Source: Pseudomonadota bacterium
GTDB lineage: Bacteria > Desulfobacterota > BSN033 > WVXP01 > G020346125
Length of the DNA stretch: 13,979 nt
NCBI GenBank assembly: GCA_030672465.1
Contig: DAOVGJ010000253.1
Coordinates: 1-13,979, forward strand
Reading direction: 5' to 3'
Shown here: piece by piece, positions 7,803-13,979 of the stretch
Layout of the letters: every line of letters starts with the position of its first letter
Numbering within the stretch: the stretch's first letter is position 1
Position numbers and translations under genes: made by a program
The notes under the pieces: model-generated
What the model was told of the DNA's origin: nothing
The model's input: only the letters and a program-made list of their open reading frames with translations
Database searches by the model: none

Positions 7803-7844
7803 GAGAAGCGCTGGATGCAATCGGAGATGGTTCCGGCGCTTCTC
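7803..7844 (+). promoter_or_regulatory. Intercistronic stem-loop between binding protein and permease
   Basis: 7803-7814 pairs with 7833-7844 (GAGAAGCGCTGG with CCGGCGCTTCTC, 12 pairs including one U-G) around an 18-nt loop. No T-run follows, so it is not a typical intrinsic terminator. A stem-loop here would protect the upstream mRNA from 3' decay or slow the polymerase, raising the binding protein above the membrane subunits, as in other binding-protein operons. Confidence 0.55.
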
Positions 7845-7932
7845 CCCTTATATCCGGACCGGTTCCTACATCGAGAGATTTTCGTTCATATGATAAAAGG
7901 GGGCAGATAGAAAGAGAGTAAGGAAGGTTTAT

Positions 7933-8835
7933 ATGGATATTGCTAGCTTATTGAATTGCTTAGCAGATCCTGGCTGTATGGCCGGACAGATTATCAGTGG
8001 CATTATCATTGCCATGGTCTTATTTCTCGTTGCTTCAGGGCTCAGCCTTATCCTTGGGGTTCTGGGCTTGTTGAATTTCGCTCACGGTTCACTGTATATG
8101 ATCGGGGCTTACTTTACCTATACGGTGATGGCGTCCATTGGAAATTTTGGTGTGGCCTTAATATTGGCCCCCATTGGTGTTGGCATATGCGGCGTAATCC
8201 TGGAGCGTTTTTTTATAAAGCGGGTCTATGGGCTTGACGCGCTTTATCAGCTGTTGATGACCTATGCCTTCATTCTAATCTTTGACGATGTGGTCAAGTT
8301 TATTTGGGGAATTTTTGATCTCTCCATTCGTATGCCGAGTTTGTTCCGGCGGCCTCCTGTAACCGCTATCGGAACCATTGTTCCATTTTACTACCTCTTC
8401 CTCATAGTGGTGGGAGTCTTGCTCGTCGTAGCGATTTGGCTTTTCTTATCCAAAACAAAGTACGGGAAGATTATCAACGCCGCCGCATCGGATCCTGAGA
8501 TGTTAATGTGCTTAGGGATCAACGTGCCCTTCGTTTACACAATCGTTTTCGGATTGGGAAGCCTATTGGCAGGTGTTGGGGGAGCGTTGGCATGTCCATT
8601 GAGGGCCATTACGCCGGGAATGGGGTTCGCCGTCATTATCGAATCATTTGTGATAGTTGTTATCGGAGGGATGGGGAGTATTCTCGGTACCTTTGTGGTC
8701 GCCCTTATGTTTGGCTTAATGCGGTCCTTCGGCATTTTAGGATTCCCCTTTTTTGAATTGGCATTTATATACGTATTCATGGCGGTCGTTCTTATCGTTC
8801 GTCCCGCCGGGTTATTCGGGAAAGTGAGAATTTAA
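7933..8835 (+). CDS. livH: HAAT-family ABC importer permease LivH
   Basis: Integral membrane subunit of the importer, 300 residues, the usual size. Hydrophobic segments run through the whole chain (about eight membrane helices). The family block GLSLILGVLGLLNFAHGSLYMIGAY lies near residues 36-60, and the loop E-A-A-like segment for ATPase contact is at AAASDPEMLMCLGIN (about 179-193). GGMGSILGT and a final RPAGLFGK complete the LivH pattern. AAGGAAGG just before the ATG (about 7920-7927) is its ribosome binding site. It is separated from the binding-protein gene by 145 bp that carry the stem-loop, and from livM by 16 bp. Confidence 0.97.
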   Translation: MDIASLLNCLADPGCMAGQIISGIIIAMVLFLVASGLSLILGVLGLLNFAHGSLYMIGAYFTYTVMASIGNFGVALILAPIGVGICGVILERFFIKRVYGLDALYQLLMTYAFILIFDDVVKFIWGIFDLSIRMPSLFRRPPVTAIGTIVPFYYLFLIVVGVLLVVAIWLFLSKTKYGKIINAAASDPEMLMCLGINVPFVYTIVFGLGSLLAGVGGALACPLRAITPGMGFAVIIESFVIVVIGGMGSILGTFVVALMFGLMRSFGILGFPFFELAFIYVFMAVVLIVRPAGLFGKVRI

Positions 8836-8851
8836 GGGGAGAGGGGGGATT

Positions 8852-9838
8852 ATGAGATTCCTTGGTTTACTTCGAGCGAATAGTTGGGTGCTCGTTCTTG
8901 CCGCTTTTTTGCTCATCGTTCCTTTCTTATTTCCGTCCTTGGCCTTTATTAACATTGTCTCAGAGATCCTCATTATGGCTCTTTTTGCCGTTAGCCTCAA
9001 TCTACTAATAGGGTACACGGGCTTTGTCTCTTTTGGCCATGCGGCTTTCTTTGCAGTGGGGTCTTACACGGTTGGGATCATGCTTCAGAGACTCTCCGCT
9101 TCCTTGCCATTGGCCATACCGTTGGCTTTACTCTGTGGAATGATTTTATCGGGAATAGTGGCCCTTGTGATTGGCTATTTCTGTACGCGACTGACAGCCA
9201 TCTATTTCGCCTTTTTGACGCTGGCCTTCAGCCAGATCATTTACGCCCTCATTATCAAGTGGGAGAGTTTTACCGGAGGCGACCAAGGGTTGGTTGGTGG
9301 CATTCCGAGACCACCTATCAATCTCTTTGGTCTGTCGATCGACATGACTTCGCCTTTCAGTCTCTATGTTCTCATTGTTGTTGCAGTGTGTGTGTCCTTC
9401 CTTATAATTAAGATTATAATCGATTCACCCTTTGGCTGGATTATACGGGCTATCAGGGATAATTCTGAGAGGATGAATTTCCTCGGCATCAATGTTAGAA
9501 GATATACGATTATTGTGATTGTCATTTCAGGAATATTCACGGGCTTGGCCGGGGGGCTTATCGCCCTCCACGTCAGTGGATCGTATCCTGACCATGCCTT
9601 TTGGACGAAATCTGCTGAACCCATTTTCATGATCATGGTCGGGGGAATGAAAGTTTTTGCTGGTCCAATTTTAGGGGCCATTATCGTGACTGAGCTCAGT
9701 GCTCACCTGAGTTCCTATATCGGGTTGTGGGGATTGATTTTTGGGGCTTTCTTAGTTGTCTTTTTGATGATTAGTCGTCAAGGCATTCTTGACGTTTTGG
9801 CATTAAAGACTGGGTTAATTAAGAAACTAAAGCTTTGA
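8852..9838 (+). CDS. livM: HAAT-family ABC importer permease LivM
   Basis: Second membrane subunit, 328 residues, forming the channel with LivH. It begins with a hydrophobic helix after a short basic start and has about eight to ten predicted membrane segments. The family block LLIGYTGFVSFGHAAFFAVGSY lies near residues 51-72. TFLTLAFSQ-like TLAFSQII, the FTGGDQGLVGGIPRP periplasmic loop (about 144-158) and the cytoplasmic coupling segment AIRDNSERMNFLGINVRRY (about 200-218) are all present. A G-rich site (GAGGGGGGA) precedes the ATG. It is the last gene of the importer and probably ends the operon that starts at 2713. No convincing terminator was seen after it, only a 6-bp hairpin without a T-run (9840-9854). 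Confidence 0.97.
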   Translation: MRFLGLLRANSWVLVLAAFLLIVPFLFPSLAFINIVSEILIMALFAVSLNLLIGYTGFVSFGHAAFFAVGSYTVGIMLQRLSASLPLAIPLALLCGMILSGIVALVIGYFCTRLTAIYFAFLTLAFSQIIYALIIKWESFTGGDQGLVGGIPRPPINLFGLSIDMTSPFSLYVLIVVAVCVSFLIIKIIIDSPFGWIIRAIRDNSERMNFLGINVRRYTIIVIVISGIFTGLAGGLIALHVSGSYPDHAFWTKSAEPIFMIMVGGMKVFAGPILGAIIVTELSAHLSSYIGLWGLIFGAFLVVFLMISRQGILDVLALKTGLIKKLKL

Positions 9839-10428
9839 CAAGGATCACATCCTTATGTATTGAGCGTAATTATCCATAAAGAATTCTTCCATGGACTCTA
9901 GCTGGTTTATCGGGCGAGTCTCTCACTGATTGGCAAATCCAGTATCCAGTCGTTACGTTTATTCGGCATGATAGACTGCCTTAAAGAATCGCCTCTTTAT
10001 GGTAATGGGTATTGCCCTGGATGTTACCGGACAAGGGAATACTGGTGATATGGGTTGGAAACGTTTCAATGAGGTCCGCTAGACACGTAATTCTTTCACC
10101 CAACCCTCCGGGACTTGGGAAATAAGTCCTTCAATGGGAATATCGATGAGGCTCCATTGCTGGTTGAAAGGGATCATCGGTCATGTGGAGGGTTTGGCCT
10201 CCACCGATTCTGCCAAAAAAGTTATAGGGGAAAGGGCTACGTTTTTGGAGGATTTTGCAAAAAGGGTGAAGGCGGAGCTTCAAGGAATCGAGTAAGGGGT
10301 GAATACCTTAAGTATTATAGTTCATCGCGAAAAGGACATAAGAATAACAGAGTAGTAAAATACTTGCTAATTGTTTCATTGTTTCCTAATTCATTCAAAT
10401 ATTTTTAAATAATGAGGATTAACCCAAA
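9839..10428. other. Intergenic gap, mostly unexplained
   Basis: A 590-base gap between livM and the hydro-lyase subunit genes. It carries a small hairpin just after livM, a broken reading frame (9975-10295), and an AT-rich last 130 bases before the next start. I see no RNA gene, insertion sequence or clear promoter. Confidence 0.6.
9975..10295 (+). pseudogene. Broken reading frame of unknown identity
   Basis: One frame stays open from 9975 to 10295 except for a single TAG at 10080-10082. The first part ends ALDVTGQGNTGDMGWKRF and so on; the second ends in an amphipathic, charged stretch with STDSAKKVIGERATFLEDFA, like the end of a soluble enzyme. The composition looks coding, but I do not recognise the family. 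A possible intact remainder from the ATG at 10146 would be 49 residues with no good ribosome binding site. It may be a relict of a deleted gene, or chance. Confidence 0.25.
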
Positions 10429-11355
10429 ATGAGAGAGCTCTTCGTTACTCGGGATACGGTTTACGACATGATGTATAACTCCATCACCATGGCTGCCACG
10501 ATCATGCCCTCAGATGTGAAAAGCACTATACTCGAATATCTCAATCGAGAAAATAACGAGACCGCAAGGTTACATTTGGAAGTCATTATGAGAAACTGCG
10601 AGATGGCCGAAAAGGAGGGAAGGCTGCTTTGTCCAGACACGGGATCCCCCCTGTATTACGTGAGAATTGGCGACAATGTTAGAGTGGAAGGGGGGTTTTC
10701 GACTTTGTATGGCGAGGCGAAGAAGGCCGTGGCGAAGGCCACTGCTAACGGTAAATTGAGGCCGAACATGGTTCATCCCATCACACGAGAAAATACGGGG
10801 ACGAACGTTGGGTATTATCTCCCAAAGGTCGAGGTCCGATTTGACCCCCATATCGACTACATGGACGTGATCGCCGTTCCAAAGGGGGGCGGCTCGGAGA
10901 TCTTCGGAACATTTTACCGGGTCATGTATCCCGCTGATGGGAAAAGAGGAATCATGAAGTTCGTTCTTGATTGTATCAAGGAATCGACCTATGCGGGTAA
11001 GACCTGTCCTCCTAACATACTTGGCATCGGTATCGGGGGAACCGCCGATATCTGCATGAAAATTGCCAAGGAGGCTGCCGTCTTACGCCCTATTGGAAGC
11101 CGCCATCCAGAGAAGGAAATTGCCGACCTGGAAATGGAACTGGTTGAAATGGTCCAATCTTCCGGGATAGGGCCCATGGGAATGGGCGGAATGTCCAGTG
11201 TTCTCGACGTCCATATTGAATACGCTGTTACCCATACTGCAGGCCTGCCGGTGGGGTTTAACGCCCAATGTTCCTTGAGCAGGCGTAAGGTAGCCAGAAT
11301 TACACTCGATGGTAACATGACTTATAGCGACTCCCCTGAGTGGGAATACCGGTGA
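10429..11355 (+). CDS. Class I fumarase / tartrate dehydratase-type hydro-lyase, alpha subunit
   Basis: Alpha subunit (308 residues) of a two-subunit, [4Fe-4S]-dependent hydro-lyase of the class I fumarase/TtdA family, which adds or removes water at a fumarate-like double bond. The three cluster-binding cysteines expected for the family are visible: C68 in CPDTGSP, C193 in CPPNILGIGIGGTAD and C281 in NAQC. Other conserved blocks are ENTGTNVG (121-128), PKGGGSE (151-157), VLRPIGSRHPE (218-228), GIGPMGMGG (246-254) and H269. No family motif is missing, so activity is likely. GAGG at 10414-10417 precedes the ATG. The beta subunit follows after 20 bp. Fumarate hydratase, L-tartrate dehydratase and mesaconase share these motifs, so the substrate stays open. 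The cluster makes the enzyme oxygen-sensitive, in line with an anaerobic host. Confidence 0.92.
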   Translation: MRELFVTRDTVYDMMYNSITMAATIMPSDVKSTILEYLNRENNETARLHLEVIMRNCEMAEKEGRLLCPDTGSPLYYVRIGDNVRVEGGFSTLYGEAKKAVAKATANGKLRPNMVHPITRENTGTNVGYYLPKVEVRFDPHIDYMDVIAVPKGGGSEIFGTFYRVMYPADGKRGIMKFVLDCIKESTYAGKTCPPNILGIGIGGTADICMKIAKEAAVLRPIGSRHPEKEIADLEMELVEMVQSSGIGPMGMGGMSSVLDVHIEYAVTHTAGLPVGFNAQCSLSRRKVARITLDGNMTYSDSPEWEYR

Positions 11356-11375
11356 TGATGGGAAGGGGTGAATAA

Positions 11376-12005
11376 ATGGCAGAAATCAGGTTATCGATTC
11401 CGTTAAAGGAGAAGGAGGTCCGAGATCTCGAAATTGGTGATGTCATCTATTTAGATGGCCCCATTTTTACGGGGAGATCCCTCTTTCATATTCGGGCAAT
11501 CGATGAAAACATATTGCCCCCGGTGGATTTTAAGAAGATGAATATTTTCATGCATATTGGACCAGTCATGGTGCAGGTAAATAATGAATGGCGCCCGGTG
11601 AGCATGGCACCGACTTCGAGCATCCGATTTGAAAAATACGGCGCAGCCGTTATCCGGAAATTGGGTTTAAAAGGTATCATCGGGAAGACAACGATGGGAG
11701 CGGAATCCACGGTCGCCATGAAAGAGGTAGGATGTGTGCACCTCACCGTAGTGGGGGTGATGGGAAACACGCTCGCCTCCCAGGTGACGAGGGTGTTGAA
11801 TGTACACTTTTTGGACAAGTTGGGGAAGACGGAGGCGACCTGGGTAATGGAGCTTGAAAATGCGGGACCGTTTATCGTGAGCATAGATACCCATGGGAAA
11901 AACTTATTCCATCGAGTCAACAGAGAGGTGGAAAAGAGATTTGAGGACTTTTATGCCAAATACGGTATATCCAAGGATTTCACGTACACCGATGTGAATC
12001 CTTAG
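11376..12005 (+). CDS. Class I fumarase / tartrate dehydratase-type hydro-lyase, beta subunit
   Basis: Beta subunit (209 residues) that completes the active site of the preceding alpha subunit. The substrate-binding pattern known from class I fumarase is retained: R34 and H38 in TGRSLFH, T80 to R84 in APTSSIR, and K104 in IIGKTTMG. The end carries the family block MELENAGPFIVSIDTHGKN (158-176). Two departures are visible. The usual R-D-x-x-H reads R-S-L-F-H, so the aspartate is serine, and the usual GPTTSxR reads APTSSIR. These fit a TtdB-type or otherwise specialised enzyme rather than a textbook fumarase, but this is only a hint. GGAAGGGGTGA before the ATG is the ribosome binding site. The gene pair is clearly co-transcribed. 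Confidence 0.92.
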   Translation: MAEIRLSIPLKEKEVRDLEIGDVIYLDGPIFTGRSLFHIRAIDENILPPVDFKKMNIFMHIGPVMVQVNNEWRPVSMAPTSSIRFEKYGAAVIRKLGLKGIIGKTTMGAESTVAMKEVGCVHLTVVGVMGNTLASQVTRVLNVHFLDKLGKTEATWVMELENAGPFIVSIDTHGKNLFHRVNREVEKRFEDFYAKYGISKDFTYTDVNP

Positions 12006-12074
12006 TGCTTCGATTCGCAAATATTGTGACGTGTTTTTATAAGCAGAATGCATCCTTTTGCTCACTCCATTCGG

Positions 12075-12305
12075 CCCGCCTTCGGCCATGAGCTCAGGCC
12101 GAAGGGAGTCTTCGACCCTGAGCCCTTCGGCGGTGAGCGACTCGACATGAGCTCGTCGACATGTCTCAGGGCCGAACTGCACAGACCGCAGGGCTCATGG
12201 CCGAGGGCAGCACTCAGTCCTGAGGGTTTCGACTGAGACATGTCGACGAGCTCCCTTCGGGTCTGAGCCTCAGGGTCGAAGACAGTCGAGTCGCTCAGCC
12301 GAAGT
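12075..12305. repeat. GC-rich mosaic of nested inverted repeats
   Basis: Five blocks recur as reverse complements within 230 bases: 12082-12093 with 12193-12204 (12 bp), 12099-12108 with 12251-12260 (10 bp), 12108-12122 with 12269-12283 (15 bp), 12125-12146 with 12285-12304 (20 pairs and a 2-base bulge), and 12149-12169 with 12233-12253 (21 bp). The partner blocks do not run in strict mirror order, so they cannot all pair in one hairpin; this is a patchwork of small palindromic units. Motifs such as CTTCGGC, GAGCTC, TCGAC and CCTGAG recall the abundant intergenic repeat CCTGAGCTTGTCGAAGG seen in many anaerobe genomes (from memory). The base composition contrasts sharply with the AT-rich flanks. 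Confidence 0.85.
12149..12253. repeat. Perfect 21-bp inverted repeat, 63-base spacer
   Basis: The 21 bases at 12149-12169 (GAGCTCGTCGAC, then ATGTCTCAG) are exactly reverse-complemented at 12233-12253. If transcribed it would form a strong stem, so it could act as a boundary between the two hydro-lyase transcripts. No T-run follows, so simple Rho-independent termination is not indicated. Confidence 0.85.
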
Positions 12306-12479
12306 CTGAATAGGTTCGTCATCAAACTTATGAATCGAAGAACTTAGAAATGCGGATACGTAGTATGGTCGAATGGAACTGTTTAACGGAACAACGACCG
12401 ATTTAAAAATGATATCAAAATTATTGAACCTCTTTTTCGATAAATGAGTGGGTCTTAATTCTCGGATAATCTAAGGCTT

Positions 12480-13979
12480 ATGGGTTCGATTTCCCAAAAT
12501 AAGATAAAAGAGGTGGCTTATAGTTTATTATCAAAGGCTGCCACGATGTACCCGATGACCTTTATGGAGAGGATTCTGGGGTGCTATTATGAGGAGAAGA
12601 ACGCCACCGCCAAGAGCATCCTCAAATCGATCATCGACAATGTCTTATTGGCCGTAGAAAAGCGGGTGAGTATCTGCCAAGATACGGGGATTCCGGCTTT
12701 CCATGTGTCTATTAACCCCCATGAAAAGATAGAGGGCGATATAACTGAAGCGATCACGAATGCCGTAGTGGAAGTGACCGAAGATGTTCCCCTGAGGAAG
12801 AACGTCATCGAACCCTTCACCTATGAAAATTCGGGCAATAATACCGGATGGGGAGTTCCGATGATCCACTACCACTATGATCCGAAAATGGAGGGATTGG
12901 GAATTCGGGCAGAGCTTAAGGGATTTGGCGGCGAAATAAAATCCACCTATGATTGGATTTTTACGAGCACTCGCAGCATGGAGGATGCTATTTTGGCTTA
13001 TGTCATAAATAGCATATTGATTTCTAAGGGAGAGGCCTGTCCCCCTTCTTTCCTCGGGGTTGGAGTCGGCGGTTATGGGGCGGATGCCGTGTCAAATGCC
13101 AAAAATGCAGTCTTCAGAGAATTAAATCAAGTGGGGCAACGATACTGGTCTGGTGAAAATGGCTTTCTATCGAACTTTGAAGGGCGTTTGTTCAAGTGCG
13201 TGAACAGGCTGGGTTTGGGTCCAATGGGAGTAGGCGGAAGCACCACAACATTGGGGACCTACGTGGCAAGATGCGGCACACACTCAGCGGCTGCTCCGGT
13301 TGCTCTTGTCCATCAGTGTTGGGCAAACCGTGCTTCCGAGGCACTGATTCAAGGAGACATGGTTAAATACATCACCCGGCATCTGGAGAAAAAGGATATC
13401 GGAGGAATCCGCGCCAGGCTCGGAAACGGATCGGATGAGGGTCAAGGCCGAATTCATGAGCTGCAACTGCCATTAGATGCCAAGAGATTAGATGCATTGA
13501 AGCTGGGGGATATGGTTTATCTAACCGGAACGGTATGTACGGCGAGGGACGGCGCACATCGACGGTTGGTGGAACTCCTAAAAAAGGGAATAAAAGAGGA
13601 CATACCTGGGGAGATTTTGAGAAGCAGAACGTTATACCATTGTGGTCCCATCGCCGAAAAAATTTCAGGGGATTGGGTCGTGAACTCGGCTGGACCAACT
13701 ACCAGTTCGAGATTTACCAACGATGGTGCCTATCTGGTTCAGAACGGGATGGTGAATGTGATCATTGGCAAGGGCACAATGGGCTCAAAGATGGTTGAGG
13801 CGATGAAGGGAAAGGCCGTTTATCTGAGAGCCACAGGTGGTTGTGCCGTTTGCTATGGAAACGCCATTCAAAAGGTGGATGTAAAGTGGCTGGAGTTGGG
13901 TTATCCAGAGGCGGTTTGGGTATTTGAAATGGAGAAGTTTGGCCCATTGATAGTTGGAATTGATTCGCATGGTAATTCG
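12480..13979 (+). CDS. Single-chain class I fumarase-type hydro-lyase (3' end beyond window)
   Basis: An open frame of exactly 500 codons runs to the window edge with no stop. It fuses the alpha and beta halves of a class I fumarase-type [4Fe-4S] hydro-lyase. The alpha half has C66 in CQDTG, KGFGGE (147-152), C187 in CPPSFLGVGVGG, LGLGPMGVGG (244-253), H268 and C280 in HQC. The beta half has TARDGAHRR (354-362), GPTTSSR (405-411), IIGKGTMG (429-435) and the terminal block FGPLIVGIDSHGN. Cluster ligands and substrate residues are thus all present. It departs from the family where VLRPIGxRxP is expected: a longer segment with RYWSGENGFLSNFEGRLFK (221-239) takes its place, and IGGTxD reads VGGYGAD. 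Only a short tail should be missing. The start at 12480 fits the family N-terminus but has a weak ribosome site (TAAGG); 12546 is an alternative. It may be a fumarase, mesaconase or related enzyme. Confidence 0.9.
   Translation, partial: MGSISQNKIKEVAYSLLSKAATMYPMTFMERILGCYYEEKNATAKSILKSIIDNVLLAVEKRVSICQDTGIPAFHVSINPHEKIEGDITEAITNAVVEVTEDVPLRKNVIEPFTYENSGNNTGWGVPMIHYHYDPKMEGLGIRAELKGFGGEIKSTYDWIFTSTRSMEDAILAYVINSILISKGEACPPSFLGVGVGGYGADAVSNAKNAVFRELNQVGQRYWSGENGFLSNFEGRLFKCVNRLGLGPMGVGGSTTTLGTYVARCGTHSAAAPVALVHQCWANRASEALIQGDMVKYITRHLEKKDIGGIRARLGNGSDEGQGRIHELQLPLDAKRLDALKLGDMVYLTGTVCTARDGAHRRLVELLKKGIKEDIPGEILRSRTLYHCGPIAEKISGDWVVNSAGPTTSSRFTNDGAYLVQNGMVNVIIGKGTMGSKMVEAMKGKAVYLRATGGCAVCYGNAIQKVDVKWLELGYPEAVWVFEMEKFGPLIVGIDSHGNS

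Larger units (their letters stand above)
12006..12479. other. Intergenic gap with repeat mosaic
   Basis: A 474-base gap between the beta-subunit gene and the fused hydro-lyase. Its middle (about 12075-12305) is a GC-rich repeat mosaic; both flanks are AT-rich and show nothing recognisable. Short open frames inside the repeat are not coding. Confidence 0.75.

Noticed and set aside
9840..9854. Hairpin AAGGAT-CAC-ATCCTT directly after livM as a terminator.
   Set aside because: The stem is only 6 bp and AT-rich, with no T-run after it.
10115..10408. A 97-codon + strand frame in the gap before the hydro-lyase alpha gene.
   Set aside because: Its composition is low-complexity and unlike a protein, it lacks a ribosome binding site, and it overlaps the better coding-like frame ending at 10295.
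12048..12325. Open frames on both strands within the repeat mosaic.
   Set aside because: They run through inverted repeats, have repeat-driven composition and no ribosome binding sites.

Overview
The window reads as a stretch of chromosome from a strict anaerobe, most plausibly a Desulfobacterota-type (sulfate-reducing or syntrophic) bacterium. This is inferred from gene content only: a corrinoid-dependent methyltransferase, a relict tail of a tungsten-type aldehyde:ferredoxin oxidoreductase, class I (oxygen-sensitive, Fe-S) fumarase-type hydro-lyases, and a branched-chain-amino-acid-type ABC importer whose binding protein carries a Tat signal. All recognised genes lie on the + strand. There is no rRNA, tRNA, CRISPR array or transposase gene.

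Layout. (1) Positions 1-154: a leader with a short hairpin and what may be an interspersed repeat. (2) 155-2059: one gene fusing a UroD/MtaA-type methyltransferase domain to a corrinoid-binding domain, the same domain order as chloromethane methyltransferase CmuA. (3) 2060-2712: a non-coding gap holding a short, recognisable C-terminal piece of an aldehyde:ferredoxin oxidoreductase and a possible promoter. (4) 2713-9838: a probable operon of a short-chain dehydrogenase, an MmgE/PrpD-family lyase, and a complete five-gene HAAT importer in the order livG-livF-binding protein-livH-livM. (5) 9839-10428: a gap with a broken, unrecognised reading frame. (6) 10429-12005: alpha and beta subunits of a two-subunit class I fumarase/tartrate-dehydratase-type enzyme. 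(7) 12006-12479: a gap carrying a GC-rich mosaic of inverted repeats. (8) 12480 to the window edge: a second, single-chain class I fumarase-type enzyme, cut off by the end of the window.

How it may fit together (inference). The operon looks built to import a small carboxylate or amino-acid-like compound and process it with a PrpD-type dehydratase/decarboxylase/epimerase and an NAD-dependent dehydrogenase. The two hydro-lyases add or remove water at a fumarate-like double bond, so the region may serve catabolism of a (methyl)dicarboxylic or hydroxy acid. The methyltransferase-corrinoid fusion suggests that a methyl donor is also used nearby, but its usual partners (a second methyltransferase to tetrahydrofolate and a corrinoid reactivase) are not in the window. 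The actual substrates cannot be read from the sequence.
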